DNA of 64,000 bases, from the NCBI RefSeq assembly GCF_000826545.1, contig NZ_CDME01000002.1, positions 744,001 to 808,000 of the forward strand, in the 5' to 3' direction. The stretch's first letter is position 1. Each line of letters opens with the position of its first letter. Both the position numbers and the translations under genes were made by a program. This document shows, piece after piece, positions 14,301 to 24,035 of this stretch. The notes under the pieces are model-generated. The model worked only from the letters and a program-made list of their open reading frames with translations, searched no databases and was not told where the DNA came from. The stretch is from Kibdelosporangium sp. MJ126-NF4. GTDB taxonomy: Bacteria; Actinomycetota; Actinomycetes; Mycobacteriales; Pseudonocardiaceae.

Positions 14301-17300
14301 GTCCCTGGTCGCCGAAGGCCGGGACGCGATCGCCGAGTTCCCGGACGACCGTGGCTGGGATCTGGCCGGGATCTACGACGCGACGCCGGGCGTGCCGGGT
14401 AAGTCCTACGTCCGGCACGGCGGGTTCCTCGACGGCGTCGAGCAGTTCGACGCCGAGTTCTTCGGGATCAGCCCACGTGAGGCCCAGACCATGGACCCGC
14501 AGCAGCGGTTGCTGCTGCAGGCGACGTGGGAGCTGTTCGAACGGGCAGGCATCGATCCGACCTCGTTGCGCGGCAGTCAGACCGGTGTGTTCGCCGGAAC
14601 CAGCGGACAGGACTACACCGCACTGATGGCGACCTCCGCCGAAGGCCTCGGTGACTACCTGATCACGGGCGGCTCGGCCAGCGTGCTGTCCGGGCGCCTG
14701 GCGTATGTGTTCGGGTTCGAAGGGCCGACGTTCACAGTCGACACGGCATGCTCGTCGTCCCTGGTCGCGTTGCACCTCGCCGGCCAGGCGCTGCGTCGCG
14801 GCGAATGTTCGCTCGCAGTGGTCGGTGCCGCTGCGGTGATGGCCACTCCAGCGGCCTTCATTGCCTTCAGCCGCCAGCAGGGGCTCGCGGTCGACGGGCG
14901 GTGCAAGGCGTTCGCCGACTCCGCCGACGGGACAGGTTGGTCAGAGGGAGTGGGTGTGCTGCTCCTTGAACGACTTTCCGATGCGGAGCGCAACGGCCAC
15001 CAGATACTCGCGGTGATACGCGGCTCGGCGGTGAACTCCGATGGTGCTTCGAATGGACTGGCGGCCCCGAACGGGCTGGCGCAGCAGCGGGTGATCCGCT
15101 CCGCACTGGCCAACGCCGGTCTGTCCACTCAGGACGTGGACGCGGTCGAGGCGCACGGCACCGGCACGAAACTGGGCGACCCGATCGAAGCCAACGCGCT
15201 GCTGTCCACGTACGGCCGCGACCGCGACCGACCGCTGTGGTTGGGCTCGCTGAAGTCCAACATCGGCCACACCCAAGGCGTGTCCGGTGTCGCCGGTGTG
15301 ATCAAAACCGTGATGGCCATGCGCAATGAGGTGCTACCACGGACTTTGCACGCCGACCAGCCATCCTCACATGTGGACTGGTCGGAGGGGCCGATCCAGC
15401 TGCTGACTGAAGCCGTGCCCTGGCCGGAGAACGGTCATCCCCGCCGGGCCGGGGTGTCCTCGTTCGGTGTCAGCGGCACCAACGTGCATGTGATCATCGA
15501 GCAGGCATCCGCTGTAGAACAGCCCATCGCCACCACTGACGAGCGAACTGTCGTGCCGTGGGTGCTGTCTGGGCGGTCACCGGAGGCGTTGCGGGATCAG
15601 GCCCACCGTCTCTTGTCCTATGTGGAAGATGAGCGACCGGCGGATGTGGGCTACTCGCTGGCGACCACTCGGACAGCCTTTGACCACCGGGCGGTGGTGT
15701 TCGGGTCCGATCAGGACGAGTTTCGAAGTGGTCTCGATGCGCTGGTCCGCGGAGTGCCGAGTTCGCGAGTCGTACAGGGCAGTGTCCGTAATGGACAGAA
15801 GGTGGCGTTCCTGTTCGCCGGACAGGGCAGTCAGCGGGCTGGCATGGGCCGGGAACTGCATGCGGCTTTCCCCGTGTTCGCCGAGAAATTCGACGAGGTC
15901 TGCGCGGCCTTGGACGAACACCTGGACTTCTCAGTCCGCGAGGCGGTCTTCGAGCAAGCAGACCTCGACCAGACGGTATTCGCCCAGACCAGCCTGTTCG
16001 CGTTCGAAGTCGCGATGTTCCACCTGGTCAGGGCATTCGGTGTTACTCCAGGCCAGCTGCTGGGCCATTCGATCGGCGAACTCGCGGCCGCGCATGTCGC
16101 GGGTGTGCTGTCGCTGGAGGACGTGTGCGCACTGGTCGCGGCGCGTGGCCGGCTGATGCAGAACCTGCCCGCTGGCGGGGCGATGGTGGCCGTCGAGGCG
16201 TCCGAGTCCGAACTGGCGGAGACCGGGGATCGGGTCGCGATCGCTGCGGTCAACGGACCGGCTGCCGTCGTGCTCTCCGGCAACGAGGAGGCTGTCACTG
16301 AGCTGGCAGCACAATGGGCGCAGCGCGGTCGCAAGACCAAACGGCTGGCCGCCAGCCATGCGTTCCACTCCCCGGCGATGGACCCGATGCTGGACGAGTT
16401 CGCCCGCGTTGCCGAGAAGCTCTCGTTCCGGCCACCGCGGATTCCCATCGTGTCCACAGTGACCGGTCAGCGCGCCACCGAGGACGACCTGCGAACACCG
16501 GAGTACTGGGTACGGCAGGTCCGGCAGACCGTGCGCTTCCTTGACGGGGTACGTAGCCTGGCCGACCGAAACGTCTCGGCCTTCCTCGATATCGGTCCAG
16601 ACGGGACACTGGCGGCGACGGCACGGGAATGCCTGTCCGATGGTTCGTTCGTGCCTGCCCAGCGCCGCGACCGGGCCGAAGTGGACGCGCTCACCATGGC
16701 GGTGGGACAGCTGCACGTCCAAGGCGCCGCCGTCGACTGGACACCGGTTTTCGGCCCGCTTGGCGCACGCCGGGTGGACCTGCCGACCTACGCCTTCCAG
16801 CTCAAGCGTTTCTGGGTGACAGCAGGGGAGCGGTCGGCGAGCTGGACACCGTCCGAAGCTCCGGTACCCGAGCTCACGCCGCAAGGGGACCTGCTCGACC
16901 TCGTGCGCGCCCACACGGCAGCGGTGCTGGGGCACGACACCTCGGGCGAAGTGCTCGACGACCGTGAATTCATGCAGATGGGCCTCGACTCACTCACCGC
17001 CTCCGAGTTGGCGAACAGGCTCAGCGCGGCCGTCGGCCAGCCAGTGCCGACCGTTGCGGTGTTCGATCACCCGACCCCGCGTGATCTCGCTGAGCACCTC
17101 GAGTCACTCACCGGCGACCAGGAACCCGCCGAGCAGCCGGTGCCCCAGTTCAACGCGATGTTCAAGCACGCCATCGAACAGAACAAGGCCAACGAGTTCA
17201 TGGCCTTCCTCAACCACGCCTCCTACTTCCGTCCCCAGTTCAGCGATCCGGCGGAGCTCACCGCCGCGCCGGCTCCCACGTGGATCTCCCGCGCGGGGAA

Positions 17301-19182
17301 CGCGGACGTCCTCGTGTGCATACCCGGTTTCATCGGGGCAACCGGTGCCCAGCAGTTCGCCCGGTTCGTGGCGCCGTTCCACGATCACGAGGTGTCCGTA
17401 CTGCAGCATCCCGGTTTCGCCGAAGGAGAGTTGCTGCCCGAAGATGTCGGCGCGCTGATCCGACTGCACGCCCAGACGGTGCTGGAACACTACCGGGACC
17501 GACGTTTCACGCTCGTCGGACTGTCCTCGGGTGGGCTGGTGGCCCAGGCTTTGGCCGGCTACCTGGAAAAGCTCGGCGTCGCGCCGGCCGGTGTGGTGCT
17601 GCTGGACACCTTCGGGCCGCACATGGGATACCTCACCAGGGATCTGGTGCCCGAGTTCGTGTCGAGGCTGTACGACATCCACCTCGACATGGGCTACGCG
17701 GCGAACGACGACTGGCTGACCGCGATGGGACGTTACGTGGCCTTCCCGTGGCGGACCCACAAACTGGCCACACCTCTGCTGTTCGCCAGGGCGACCGAGC
17801 CGCTGATCGAGTGGAACCGCGAGTACGACTGGCGAACCACCTGGCGTGGCGCGCAAAGCGTCGTGGACGTGCCCGGTGACCACTTCAGCATGATGGTCGA
17901 GCACGCCGAGACGACCGCGGCGGCGGTCGGCGAATGGCTGCGCCGGGTCACATCCGGCGAGCTGAATCAGCAAACCATTGAGGAGCACGACATGACAGAG
18001 GCCGCGGCCGTCCCGGTGACGTTGCCGATCGAGCGAAGTGGACTGTTCGATCCGCCGGCGCGGCTCGGCGAGCTGCGGGAACAGGCGCCGGTGACGAAGT
18101 TGCTCTATCCCGGTGGGCACATCGGGTGGTTGGTGACCAGCCACGCGGCGGCCCGTGCCGTGCTGACCAATCCCGCGTTCAGCGCCAGGCTGGAGCTCAA
18201 ACGCCTGCCCGTCGGTCCGCCGATGGAGGCGGCACAGGCACACCCGACACCGCCTGGCTACTTCCTGGCGTTGGATCCGCCCGACCACACTCGGTACCGC
18301 CGGCTGCTGGCCGGTCGCTTCACGGTGCGGCGGATGCGTGAGCTGGAGACCAAGATCGGGGAGATCATCACCGAGACCCTCGATGAGATGGCGAAGCAGG
18401 AGCAGCCGGTCGACCTGGTCCAGAACTTCGCGCTGCCGGTGCCGTCCCGGGTGATGTGCGAACTGCTCGGCGTGCCCTACGAGGACCGGGCGCACTTCCA
18501 GCGCATCGCCGAGGCGCTGGTCGGCATCGAGACGGACAAGATGGAGCAGGCCTTCATCGATATCAACGCCTATATGTACCAACTGATCCAGCGCAAGCGG
18601 GCCGAGCCGTCGGACGACATGCTCTCCGAACTGGCGGCCCAGACCGACCTTGACGACGTCGAGCTGACCAGCATCGGGTTCCTGCTGCTCATCGCCGGGC
18701 ACGAGACCAGCGCCAACATGCTCGGCACCGGCACGTTCGCGCTGCTGTGCGAACCGGACCAGTTGGCCAAGGTCAAGGCGGATCCGGCGGCGATGCCGAA
18801 GGCCGTGGACGAGCTCCTGCGCTATCTCAGCATCGGGCAGTTCGCCACCCGTACCGCCGTCGCGGACACGGAAATCGAGGGACAGGCCATCAAGGCGGGC
18901 GAGGTCGTCACCATCTCCGTCCCGGCCGCGAACCGGGACCCGAAGCAGTTCGCCAATCCCGACGAGCTGGATGTCACCCGGTCCTCAGCCGGCCACCTCA
19001 GCTTCGGACATGGTGTGCACCAGTGCATCGGCATGGGGCTGGCACTCATCGAGATGCGGCTCGGGTTCACGGCGCTGTTCGAACGGTTCCCCAACCTCAG
19101 CCTCGCCGTCCCGGCCGAGAACGTGCCCATGCGCGCCGACGGCCAGATCTACGGCGTGCGGCAGCTGCCGGTGAGTTGGTAG
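5317..19182 (+). CDS. Type I modular polyketide synthase: KS-AT-DH-ER-KR-ACP / KS-AT-ACP / KS-AT-ACP-TE, in frame with a P450
   Basis: I chose GTG 5317 because GAGGGGA lies 5 bases upstream and the protein then begins with a typical coiled docking helix ([13 protein letters not shown]). GTG 5287, overlapping the previous stop, is the alternative. Module 1 (5415-11190): KS, methylmalonyl-type AT (YASH), DH ([11 protein letters not shown]), ER (about 9220-10130, HAAAGGVGM), B-type KR (LDD) and ACP; fully reducing. Module 2 (11230-14180): KS, AT with GQSQGE and an unusual MASH motif, and ACP; no reduction. Module 3 (14230-17110): KS, malonyl-type AT (GHSIGE, HAFH) and ACP; no reduction. The thioesterase (17130-17960) has GLSSG, LLDTF and GDHF for the Ser-Asp-His triad. 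No stop separates the TE from the cytochrome P450 at 17992-19182, giving a predicted 4621-residue fusion unless the P450 is translated separately. The chain should be released with adjacent keto groups. Confidence 0.93.
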   Translation: MDTEQRLRDYLKRATVDLRVARHRLKEAEDRAGEPIAIIAMACRYPGGVRSPEDLWRLVVDGTDAIAGFPVNRGWDVDGIYDPDPDREGYTYTRQGGFLDDADRFDAEFFGISPREALAMDPQQRLLLEIAWETVERAGIDPNSLRGSQTGVFAGLMVQDYVSRLARTPAGFEGYLGNGNTGSVASGRIAYTLGLEGPAVTIDTACSSSLVALHLAGQALRHGECSLALVGGVTVMSSPALFLEFSRQRGLAPDGRCKPFSARADGTGWSEGVGMLLVERLSDAERNGHRVLAVVRGSAVNQDGASSGLTAPNGPAQQRVIQRALANASLTGADVDVVEGHGTGTTLGDPIEAQALLATYGQGRERPLLLGSLKSNIGHTQAAAGVGGVIKMVMAMRHGLVPRTLHADEPTPKVDWAEGAVSLVAEACPWPESDNPRRSGVSSFGVSGTNAHVILEGHTLKDPFEASDAPQQALVPWLVSGRTEQGLQGQAAALMSGVDLNAADVGFSLATTRATLEHRAVLLGDKQAQLKALAAGQPATGLASGVASGGAREVVFVFPGQGSQWAGMAVDLLGSSPVFAEHMAKCAAALESFVDWRLLDVLGDAEALTRVDVVQPALWAVMVSLAELWRFYGVNPSAVVGHSQGEIAAACVAGVLTIEDGARVVAMRSRALGALAGRGGMVSVPLPVDEIPAIDGLSLAAVNGPQSTVVSGEPAALEELLAREERAKRIPVDYASHSAQVEEIHERLLTELAPVRPRSGTIPFVSTVTGERTEELDAGYWYRNLRETVRFEAAVRTVVDHGAFVEISPHPVVTVGIQETIDSTASDAVVLGTLRRDEGGMERFLTSLAQAHVHGVPVDWRPVFPDARVVDLPTYAFQRERFWLGPADRHPLLDETVELAEQGATLFTGQLSLESQPWLADHAVAGTVLVPGTALVDMVVLAGERLGCAHLAELTLEAPVVVQGTVHIQLWVGEPVDDRRPIRLHTRVADEPWTRNATGTLVLEGGPIAPESTEWPPNDAVSVDVTGLYDRLADNGLSYGPAFRGLRAAWRRADEVFAEIALPVETDAFGVVHPALLDAALHAISLGDFVASADAPLVPFAWRDVTVGDTAAPVLRARIAAAGSDAVAVTVFDPEGSVVASARSLALRPLPSRQDSLFRLDWTALKPSTVDVEVGSTAGLVLADFRAVPLENGQAVAARVLEHVQTWLADERFVGAKLVVLTSGAVAVKRGEDVTDLASAAVWGLVRSAQSEHPGRFVLVDVDEDAEPPTAIAKDEPQIAIRAGTAYVPRLVRVTDRLVPEPGCRLDVTATGTLENLGFVPAPEAPLQPGEVRIAVRAAGLNFRDVLIGLGVYPGNAEMGAEGAGVITEVGPGVPGLAPGDRVFGIFPRAFARVAVADHRMVARIPGGWSYEQAASVPVVFLTAYHALTDLARLTEGESLLVHAAAGGVGMAAVQIARHLGAEVFGTASQPKWPATTLDDDHLASSRDLDFERKFLAATQGRGVDVVLNSLAGEYVDASLRLLPRGGRFIEMGKTDIRDTTRYPDVDYRAFELFEAGPERIGQMLGELLVLFDRGVLRPLPVVAWHISRAPQAFRTLARAEHTGKLVLTLPSTIDPNGTVLITGGTGTLGTLLARHLVARYGVRHLLLLSRTGRATDELAELGATVVACDVSDREALQRVLASIPEAHPLTAVVHAAGVLDDSVIQSLTPEHLDRAMAPKSDAALHLHELTRDLDLSAFVLFSSAAGTTGNPGQANYAAANAILDALAHHRRANGLPAVSLAWGLWEQRSGMTQTLDEADRRRLSRSGTRPLSSAEGLKLFDTALAVDDPVLVPMRLDLGAIRSAGDVPPLLRELVQHRPASSRPAISRVAPGHARTERELIELVRTHAAITLGHASPEAVSAKKPFKEMGFDSLTAVELRNRLATATGLTLPATLVFDYPTPIALASYLLAELTGTQQLPAAESVARVDDEPIAIVAMSCRFPGEVATPEDLWQLVFDGKDAIGPFPTDRGWGIEAIHDLDRENLGETYVRTGGFLHDAALFDSAFFGINPKEALASDPQQRLLMEASWELFERAGIDPETLRGSRTGVYVGTAYNDYGSRTSPAEDLAGYLMTGNSGSVASGRIAYFFGLEGPALTVDTACSSSLVALHLAVTALRQGECTLALAGGVSVMPTPSPLIAFSRQGGLAADGRCKAFSVDADGFGAAEGLGLVLVERLSDAQRNGHPVLALVAGTAVNQDGASNGLTAPNGPSQRRVINQALASAGLAASDVDAVEAHGTGTPLGDPIEAGALLETYGRDRPEDRPLWLGSVKSNIGHAQFAAGAAGMIKMVLAFQHGLLPRTLHADEPSPHVNWSSGAVRLLTEAVPWQQNGRPRRAGVSSFGVSGTNAHVILQEPPSAPSTDDEHVDPGSVPMLLSARTPSALRAQADLMLARLDSAPVGDLAYSLATTRATLEHRAVVVSDDRDGFARGLQALSAGEAADNLRVGQAGDDDRAVFVFPGQGAQWAGMAVELLDSSPVFAARMAECAAVIESYVDWSLFDVLRGVPGAPTFDQIEVVQPALFSMMVSLAELWRSYGVTPAAVIGQSQGELAAACVAGALSLEDSVKVIVLRSRLFAEELVGKGGFASVALSASAVTERIARWGDRLSIAGINSPGAVTVAGEWAALREFEAECVADEIPVRVLQASMASHSAQVDPLRERLADLIGEVSARSTDVPFYSTVTGGAIDTAEMGAEYWFWNARKPVDLVGAVQALVNDGYRVFVESTAHPILALAIQQTADEMNVPVHTVESLRRNEGSLDRFLLSVGEAHTHGVSVDWSTAFAGRPGQHVPLPTYPFQRRRYWLTGEVGSAPAVSQSLPVEESDGLPQQLSRLPEAERIEHVLGLVRRLAASVLGHDSADDVPAERAFRELGFDSMTAVELRNRLSAAIGLRLPVTTVFDHPTVKGLADHLLARLLGESEEVVAPTVVAVDEPIAIVSMTCRLPGGVHSPEELWSLVAEGRDAIAEFPDDRGWDLAGIYDATPGVPGKSYVRHGGFLDGVEQFDAEFFGISPREAQTMDPQQRLLLQATWELFERAGIDPTSLRGSQTGVFAGTSGQDYTALMATSAEGLGDYLITGGSASVLSGRLAYVFGFEGPTFTVDTACSSSLVALHLAGQALRRGECSLAVVGAAAVMATPAAFIAFSRQQGLAVDGRCKAFADSADGTGWSEGVGVLLLERLSDAERNGHQILAVIRGSAVNSDGASNGLAAPNGLAQQRVIRSALANAGLSTQDVDAVEAHGTGTKLGDPIEANALLSTYGRDRDRPLWLGSLKSNIGHTQGVSGVAGVIKTVMAMRNEVLPRTLHADQPSSHVDWSEGPIQLLTEAVPWPENGHPRRAGVSSFGVSGTNVHVIIEQASAVEQPIATTDERTVVPWVLSGRSPEALRDQAHRLLSYVEDERPADVGYSLATTRTAFDHRAVVFGSDQDEFRSGLDALVRGVPSSRVVQGSVRNGQKVAFLFAGQGSQRAGMGRELHAAFPVFAEKFDEVCAALDEHLDFSVREAVFEQADLDQTVFAQTSLFAFEVAMFHLVRAFGVTPGQLLGHSIGELAAAHVAGVLSLEDVCALVAARGRLMQNLPAGGAMVAVEASESELAETGDRVAIAAVNGPAAVVLSGNEEAVTELAAQWAQRGRKTKRLAASHAFHSPAMDPMLDEFARVAEKLSFRPPRIPIVSTVTGQRATEDDLRTPEYWVRQVRQTVRFLDGVRSLADRNVSAFLDIGPDGTLAATARECLSDGSFVPAQRRDRAEVDALTMAVGQLHVQGAAVDWTPVFGPLGARRVDLPTYAFQLKRFWVTAGERSASWTPSEAPVPELTPQGDLLDLVRAHTAAVLGHDTSGEVLDDREFMQMGLDSLTASELANRLSAAVGQPVPTVAVFDHPTPRDLAEHLESLTGDQEPAEQPVPQFNAMFKHAIEQNKANEFMAFLNHASYFRPQFSDPAELTAAPAPTWISRAGNADVLVCIPGFIGATGAQQFARFVAPFHDHEVSVLQHPGFAEGELLPEDVGALIRLHAQTVLEHYRDRRFTLVGLSSGGLVAQALAGYLEKLGVAPAGVVLLDTFGPHMGYLTRDLVPEFVSRLYDIHLDMGYAANDDWLTAMGRYVAFPWRTHKLATPLLFARATEPLIEWNREYDWRTTWRGAQSVVDVPGDHFSMMVEHAETTAAAVGEWLRRVTSGELNQQTIEEHDMTEAAAVPVTLPIERSGLFDPPARLGELREQAPVTKLLYPGGHIGWLVTSHAAARAVLTNPAFSARLELKRLPVGPPMEAAQAHPTPPGYFLALDPPDHTRYRRLLAGRFTVRRMRELETKIGEIITETLDEMAKQEQPVDLVQNFALPVPSRVMCELLGVPYEDRAHFQRIAEALVGIETDKMEQAFIDINAYMYQLIQRKRAEPSDDMLSELAAQTDLDDVELTSIGFLLLIAGHETSANMLGTGTFALLCEPDQLAKVKADPAAMPKAVDELLRYLSIGQFATRTAVADTEIEGQAIKAGEVVTISVPAANRDPKQFANPDELDVTRSSAGHLSFGHGVHQCIGMGLALIEMRLGFTALFERFPNLSLAVPAENVPMRADGQIYGVRQLPVSW
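17980..17985 (+). promoter_or_regulatory. Ribosome-binding site GAGGAG for an internal P450 start
   Basis: GAGGAG lies 6 bases before ATG 17992, exactly where the P450 domain begins. It supports independent translation of the P450 even though the PKS frame runs through it. An out-of-frame TGA at 17979-17981 overlaps the site, so a one-base shift upstream would end the PKS here. Confidence 0.6.
17992..19182 (+). CDS. Cytochrome P450 (polyketide tailoring), own start inside the PKS reading frame
   Basis: A complete bacterial class I P450 of 396 residues, the usual length for the family. It has the I-helix AGHETS (about residue 236), an ELLR match to the ExxR motif and the heme loop [10 protein letters not shown] with the Cys ligand near residue 347. 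It should hydroxylate or epoxidise the released or carrier-bound polyketide, using external ferredoxin partners that are not encoded here. It sits between the PKS thioesterase and the flavin epoxidase gene, which starts 5 bases after its TAG. Oddly, it is in frame with the PKS and no stop intervenes. An RBS and ATG at the domain boundary suggest a separate protein, but a real PKS-P450 fusion cannot be excluded from sequence. Confidence 0.88.
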   Translation: MTEAAAVPVTLPIERSGLFDPPARLGELREQAPVTKLLYPGGHIGWLVTSHAAARAVLTNPAFSARLELKRLPVGPPMEAAQAHPTPPGYFLALDPPDHTRYRRLLAGRFTVRRMRELETKIGEIITETLDEMAKQEQPVDLVQNFALPVPSRVMCELLGVPYEDRAHFQRIAEALVGIETDKMEQAFIDINAYMYQLIQRKRAEPSDDMLSELAAQTDLDDVELTSIGFLLLIAGHETSANMLGTGTFALLCEPDQLAKVKADPAAMPKAVDELLRYLSIGQFATRTAVADTEIEGQAIKAGEVVTISVPAANRDPKQFANPDELDVTRSSAGHLSFGHGVHQCIGMGLALIEMRLGFTALFERFPNLSLAVPAENVPMRADGQIYGVRQLPVSW

Positions 19183-19187
19183 GCGAC

Positions 19188-20570
19188 ATGGTATCGACAC
19201 ATGGCGTCGTGCTCGGCGGTGGTCTGGCCGGGATGCTCACGGCATCGGTTCTGGCTCGCCACGTGGACGCGGTCACCGTCGTGGACCGTGACCGCATACC
19301 CGACGGTCCGAAGCAGCGAATCGGTGTGCCCCAGGCGCGGCACGCGCACCTGCTCCAGTCCGGCGGCGCCCGGATGATCGACCGCATCCTGCCGGGCACG
19401 ACCGACCGCCTGTTCGCCGCGGGCGCCCGCCGCATCGGTCTGCCCAGTGACGTGGTCGCGTTCTCCGCGCAAGGATGGATGCACCGGTTCCCGGAGATGC
19501 AGTTCATGATCAGCTGTAGCCGGGACCTACTCGACTGGATCGTCCGCGACCAGGCGCTGGCCAACGACCGGATCACGCTGCTCGAGAACACCGAAGCCGT
19601 TGGCCTGCACGGTGATCGGGCCAGGGTGACGGCCGCCGTCATCGAAGACCGGACGACTCGGCGGACGACCCGCCTGGACGCCGACATCATCGTGGACACC
19701 ACCGGACGGGGCTCCAAGGCGACGAAGTGGTTGAGCGCTCTCGGTGTCCCTGACGCGTACGAGGAAACCGTGGACCCCGGGGTCACCTATGCGACCAGGG
19801 TGTTCCAGGCCCCGGCGGGTGCCGTTGAACGGTTCCCGCTGGTCAACATCCAAGCCAGCCCAACGGCTTCGCAACCCGGGCAGACCGCCGCACTGCTGCC
19901 GATCGAACAGGGCAGGTGGCTCGTCACGATCTCCGGCGTGCGTGGGGCGGGGCCGTCATCCGACGAGGGCGGGTTCGTGGAATTCGCCCAGTCGGTCCGT
20001 CACCCACTGGTCGGCGACCTCATCGCGAGAGCTCGGCCGCTGACCCAGATCTACCTGTCGCACAGCACGAAGAACCGACGCACGTACTTCGAACGGTTGC
20101 CTTCGTGGCCTGATGGCCTGGTTGTGCTCGGCGACTCCGTCGCGACCTTCAACCCAACTTACGGACACGGCATGTCGATCGCCGCCCACAGCGCCGCCGA
20201 ACTGCACCGTAAGCTCCGTCAGCGTGGCCTGGTGCCAGGGACGAGCCGTCACGTTCAGCGGGCGATCGGGCGGGTGGTGAACATCGCCTGGACCATGGCC
20301 ATCAGTCAGGACATGCGCTACCCGGGCGTGGTGGGCAAGCAGCAGTCGCTCGCCAGGCGGCTGCCGCAACGGTTCTTCGACCGTCTCAGTCGGACTGCCA
20401 CCAGCGAGCCGAAGGTCACCGCCGCACTGCTGAACGCTTTCACCCTGTCCGAGCCGATGAGCACGCTGATGAACCCGGTGGTGATCCTTTCGACGATCCG
20501 TGGCCCACGCCGGCCACCACTGACCGAGCCGACGTTGACCGCCGCCGAGCTGGCTTCGTGCCATGACTGA
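19188..20570 (+). CDS. FAD-dependent monooxygenase, Lsd18-like olefin epoxidase
   Basis: A protein of 460 residues. The N-terminal FAD-binding GGGLAG (residues 9-14) is followed by a conserved VPQARHAHLLQSGG stretch, a mid-protein VDTTGRGS and the second FAD motif GLVVLGDSVATFNPTYGHG. This combination and the overall length resemble, from memory, the Lsd18 flavin epoxidase of lasalocid biosynthesis, which epoxidises polyketide olefins. The gene begins 5 bases after the P450 stop and shares its strand, so it belongs to the PKS operon. A likely role is epoxidation of the alkene made by the DH-containing module upstream. No epoxide hydrolase or polyether cyclase gene is visible in the window, so the epoxide might persist or be opened elsewhere. 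The Shine-Dalgarno sequence is weak (GGTAGG). Confidence 0.85.
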   Translation: MVSTHGVVLGGGLAGMLTASVLARHVDAVTVVDRDRIPDGPKQRIGVPQARHAHLLQSGGARMIDRILPGTTDRLFAAGARRIGLPSDVVAFSAQGWMHRFPEMQFMISCSRDLLDWIVRDQALANDRITLLENTEAVGLHGDRARVTAAVIEDRTTRRTTRLDADIIVDTTGRGSKATKWLSALGVPDAYEETVDPGVTYATRVFQAPAGAVERFPLVNIQASPTASQPGQTAALLPIEQGRWLVTISGVRGAGPSSDEGGFVEFAQSVRHPLVGDLIARARPLTQIYLSHSTKNRRTYFERLPSWPDGLVVLGDSVATFNPTYGHGMSIAAHSAAELHRKLRQRGLVPGTSRHVQRAIGRVVNIAWTMAISQDMRYPGVVGKQQSLARRLPQRFFDRLSRTATSEPKVTAALLNAFTLSEPMSTLMNPVVILSTIRGPRRPPLTEPTLTAAELASCHD

Positions 20571-20660
20571 ATCCCCGGGTCGGAAGACAGTCCAGCTGAG
20601 TAAGCAGTAGCACATCATCCGAAATGAATACGATGACGTAGTACCACCCAACCCGCTGTG

Positions 20661-20951
20661 TCACTGCTCCTTGTTTCGTTGGATAAAGGACTGAACATCG
20701 TGGTGCGATCGGATTCTGTGCCAACCCGGGAACTGGAAACGTGCACCACGGCAGCTCACTGAAGATCTGTCTGGCATGTTGCCGAAGTTGCCGAAGTTGG
20801 CGGGTTCGGCATCGGCCATGTCCGTCGTGGTGACCACGATGGTGGCGTCGGGCAGACCCGCCGACCTCGCCGTGATGGTTGTCGTGCCCGGGTAGTATGA
20901 GCCGAACTCGGCCGCCGCCTTCCCATCGAACTCCGAGGAGCGGTCGATCAC
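20661..20951 (-). pseudogene. Fragment resembling the C-terminus of a GH2 beta-galactosidase
   Basis: On the minus strand a short frame contains FGSYYPGTTTITARSAGLPD, the immunoglobulin-like pattern common near the end of actinobacterial GH2 glycosidases. No catalytic domain precedes it and the frame soon becomes unrecognisable. I treat it as a relic. The identification is from pattern memory only and is weak. Confidence 0.3.
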
Positions 20952-21161
20952 GCGTTCCTGCAGCGCGCTGTTGAGTCCGGCGTGCGGTTGATCTACGCGG
21001 GAGACGTCGATCGGGCCGGTGCCGTGTAGGGCGGAATGCAGGACTGTGCCACGGGATCGGCCGCGACGGGCAGATCGAACAGGTCGGCTATGACCAGGTT
21101 GACCCTGTCACCTTGACCCGCGGGTTCCTCGAAGCACCGGAGCGGTTCCTACGGCACTTGC
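20952..21161. other. Intergenic relic DNA with a C-terminal-like tail on the plus strand
   Basis: No intact gene is seen. On the plus strand a frame ending at TGA 21173-21175 reads IEQVGYDQVDPVTLTRGFLE, followed by PERFLRHLLTDE. Its G/C-ending codons look like the end of a real protein, but no start or domain is recognisable upstream. It overlaps the end of the phosphotransferase relic on the other strand. Confidence 0.3.
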
Positions 21162-22024
21162 TCACCGACGAGTGACGGCGAGCAGGTCGAGCGCTCGTTC
21201 GGCGTTGCGGTGCAATGGGATCACCATGTCCGGGTAGTCCCCCTGATCGACTCGCATGAGCAGCCGGGTGGTGACGTAGAGCTGGGCGAGCAGCCCGTCG
21301 CGGGCGTGCAGTTGTGCGCCCAGCGCGGTAGCCACCTGCGCCGCGGTGGCCGGGGCGAGCAGTGAGTGCGCGTACAGGCAGGCCGCGTCGTAGCCGGCTG
21401 GTGCCCGTCCCCAGCCTTCCCAATCCAGCAGCACGCAGTGCGGTGTTGTGTCGGAGCGCAGCAGGTTGGCCCAGTGCAGGTCGGTGTGCGCCGCGCTCCA
21501 CTGTCCGATCGTGGTGTCGCCGGGGCGGTCGCCGAAGAACACGGCCAGTCGGCGGGTGAGGTCGGCCTGTCGCAGGTGGGTCCGTTCGGTGGCGGCGAGC
21601 GCGGTCAGCGACGTGCGTAGCTCCTGCCACCAGGACTCTGGTAGATCGGTCGAGGTGCGCAGCTCGGGTGTGGCCGAGCATGGGATGCCGTCGAGGAGCG
21701 TGCTCAGCGCGGCGCGCACCGCCCAGGACCGTCGATCCAGTCCCAATGGCCGAGCACGCGGGGTTTGGCCACGCCGGTGAGCGCGTTCGCGTCGATGTTG
21801 CCGGTCCAGAATTCACCGTTGGCCCAGGCGTGCTGCTCGATGACCACCCGCATCCACCGGTGCCCGTCGGGGGTGTCCACGCGTCCGCTGGCCGAGCGGT
21901 CCAGCCGAATAGCGGTGTGCCGAGCGCAGTGGCCTCGGCCTTGGCCGCCGCCGAGGTGTACAGGTCGGTCAGCCAGGCACGGTGCTGCCGCGTCCGCGGC
22001 AGACAACTGCGGTTGGGCAGTCAT
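21162..22024 (-). pseudogene. Aminoglycoside phosphotransferase-family kinase, frameshifted
   Basis: The minus strand carries a phosphotransferase-fold protein broken over at least two frames. The N-lobe part reads SGRVDTPDGHRWMRVVIEQ. The frame then shifts near 21725, after WDWIDGPG. The C-lobe continues in another frame with the catalytic-loop motif HTDLHWANLL and the metal-binding segment LLDWEGWGRAPAGYD. The C-terminal AQLYVTTRLLMR followed by QGDYPDM matches a second, poorer relic near 57 kb. A further frame disturbance lies near 21920. All catalytic elements are present, so this was a functional small-molecule kinase before frameshifting, or it contains sequencing errors. It lies just downstream of a broken radical SAM gene on the same strand, and the two may once have formed an operon. 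Confidence 0.65.
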
Positions 22025-22081
22025 GGCAGCAAGGCTACGGCTCCCGCCTGTGCGGTCCGCCAGGGGCGCTCAGCGGGGACG

Positions 22082-22893
22082 TCAGTAGCGAGGCCAACAG
22101 GAGTTGGGCTTGCAACTGATCGGATCGCAGGTCGGGCTGCAACTCGGCGAGCACGTCGGCTGGCAGTGCGGGCTGCAGGAGGGCGCGCAGTCGGGGTTGC
22201 ACGCCGACGCCGCCCGCCCGGTGAATGCCGCTGCCAGTGTGGCGCGCACGGCCTCGGCCTGCGGGCTGTCCAGGATAGAGGCGAGTTCGGTCTCCATGAC
22301 GTTGCCGACTGGCAGCCACCGCGAGAAGACACACGGCCACACCGCGCCATCCGGGGAGATCGCCGCGACTCCGTCTCTGCAACGCCCGCACAGTTGGTCC
22401 GTGCTGGGCTGCAGGTCGCGCACATCGCGCCCGACCTGCCGGAGCCGGTCGTAGCCGACCGCTGGCACCCCGAGGTCGACCAACTCGTCCTGTGCCTGTT
22501 GGGCACGTTGACCATCGCCAAGGTCGATCACCCCCGCCCGTAGCGGGATTCCGCGCCGCAGCGCCTCGACGATGTTCGCCTTCGTGCGGGCGTGGCTGGG
22601 CACCATCTCCACCCGCATCGCCGCGGCGGTGTCCAGCACACGCACCCAGTCCGCGCGGGTCATCGACCCGTGTGTGCCCGCTGGGCCAGATCCGGCATAG
22701 CAATGGGCGCACGCAAGCTGAAAGACCCAGTCAATTCCAGCCAGAGAAAAGTCGTCTGCCCCACGCCGAACCTCCCACCGTCGACCGGAACCGCGACGAC
22801 CAGTGTGGCGCACGAGACCGACAAGATCACCCTCGTGCGCTCGCCAGGCAGGGATAGGAGGGCCTCCTGGCGCCACTCGATCCCGACCGCCAC
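22082..22893 (-). pseudogene. Radical SAM/SPASM-type maturase with Cys-rich tail, deleted and frameshifted
   Basis: Relic of a radical SAM enzyme of the peptide-modifying type. The start (TTFLWLELTG) and the cluster motif are in different frames. The motif itself reads FQLACAHCYAG, so the first Cys of CxxxCxxC is replaced by Phe. The segment after AAAMRVEM jumps directly to SHARTKANIVEALRRG, so the glycine-rich GGEPTLHP region normally found between them is missing. Downstream parts look intact: LCGRCRDGVAAISPDG and a striking tail of repeated Cys-Ser/Asp-Pro units (CAPSCSPHCQPTCSPSC). The missing ligand and core deletion make it inactive as drawn. It would have acted with SAM and a 4Fe-4S cluster on a ribosomal peptide; no precursor peptide is recognisable nearby. 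Confidence 0.65.
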
Positions 22894-23019
22894 CAGTGGT
22901 GCCAGCGAAGGGGCCGGTTGGCGCCAGGAACCGCCAGCCAGACGAGACCTACCACGATCGAACGGCTCGCGACCTTCCTCGCCCGCGACGACGCGGACGA
23001 TCTGGACGACTGAGGCGGC

Positions 23020-23973
23020 TCAGCCCAGCCGTTCTCTGGCCGCCCGCAGCTCGGTCCGCACGTCCTCGTCCGCCTCGACGATCTCCAGGTCAGCGCCGAT
23101 CGCGGCCAGGCCGAGCAGGTCGCGCACCACATCCCGCGCGGTGTCCGCGCTGAGCCGGACCTCGCTGCCGCTCTCGACCTCGGTCACCCTGGCGGGCAGC
23201 AGGTGCAGCGTCCTGGCCAGCACCTCGCGCGGCGGCGCGGCGATCCGGGCCAGGGCGTGATGCCGGTACGGCGCGGTGGCCAGCACGCGATCCAGGTAGG
23301 CGGCGGTGTCCGGCTCGGGCAGTTCGCGCGGGGCGAAGCGGCGGCCGGTGGGGCGGGGGTCGGTGATCCGGTCGACCCGGAAGGTGCGCCAGTCGGCGCG
23401 TTCGGCGTCGTGGGCCAGCAGGTACCAGAGCCGGTAGCCGGTGATCAGGCGGTGCGGCTCGACCCTGCGCTTCCCCGCCGAGCCGTCCCGCTGCCGGTAG
23501 CCGAAGGTGAGTAGCTCGCCGTCGCGCACGGCCGCGCCGAGCACGGCGAGCACCGAGGGGTCGACCTGCGCGCCGCTGGCCGCGCGCACCGGATCGGTGG
23601 CCTGGGCGACCGCGGCCACCCGGTGCCGCAGCCGGGAGGGCAGGATCTGGCTCAGCTTGGCCAGCGCGCGCACCGCGGTCTCGGCCACCCCGCTGATCCC
23701 GGTGCCCGCCGCGGTGAGCAGGCCGGTGGCCACCGCGACCGCCTCCTCCTCGTCCAGCGCCAACGGCGGCAGGTTGCGGCCGGAGACCAGCCGGTAGCCG
23801 CCCGCGGTGCCGGTGGTGGCCTGCACCGGGTAGCCCAGCTCGCGCAGCTTCTCCACATCGCGGCGCACGGTCCGGTCGGTGACCGCCAGCCGCTCGGCCA
23901 GTTCCGCGCCGGACCACTCCCGGCGGGCCTGCAACAGCGACAGCAACCGCATGACTCTGGCGAGCGGGCTCAT
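23020..23973 (-). CDS. WYL-domain transcriptional regulator (YafY/DeoR-like)
   Basis: A protein of 317 residues. Residues 1-60 form a winged helix-turn-helix (SGAELAERLAVTDRTVRRDV). Residues about 135-210 carry the WYL core, with RVEPHRLITGYRLWYLLAHD and WRTFRVDRI. The C-terminus is a WCX-like extension. These proteins sense small molecules or nucleic acids and usually control a neighbouring operon. The gene is divergent from the FAD-linked oxidase at 24036, with only 62 bases between them and a perfect inverted repeat there, so it very likely controls that gene and itself. It looks intact and unrelated to the PKS. Confidence 0.9.
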   Translation of the reverse strand: MSPLARVMRLLSLLQARREWSGAELAERLAVTDRTVRRDVEKLRELGYPVQATTGTAGGYRLVSGRNLPPLALDEEEAVAVATGLLTAAGTGISGVAETAVRALAKLSQILPSRLRHRVAAVAQATDPVRAASGAQVDPSVLAVLGAAVRDGELLTFGYRQRDGSAGKRRVEPHRLITGYRLWYLLAHDAERADWRTFRVDRITDPRPTGRRFAPRELPEPDTAAYLDRVLATAPYRHHALARIAAPPREVLARTLHLLPARVTEVESGSEVRLSADTARDVVRDLLGLAAIGADLEIVEADEDVRTELRAARERLG

Positions 23974-23996
23974 GCCGCCAAGATTGCCACGCTTGC

Positions 23997-24011
23997 GGAC
24001 AGGACCTGTCC
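23997..24011. promoter_or_regulatory. Operator candidate GGACAGG-A-CCTGTCC
   Basis: A 7-bp perfect inverted repeat around one central A sits midway between the divergent WYL regulator and FAD-linked oxidase starts. Dyads of this GACAGG/CCTGTC kind are common beside WYL regulators with paired targets. It is a plausible binding site for the adjacent regulator. Confidence 0.6.
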
Positions 24012-24035
24012 GGAACGGCTCCTAACGTGGGCCGC

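Noticed and set aside
710..19100. Several long open frames antisense to the PKS genes, some over 500 codons
   Set aside because: They mirror the strong third-position GC of the PKS frame, encode Arg/Pro/His-rich sequences without domains, and lack ribosome-binding sites.
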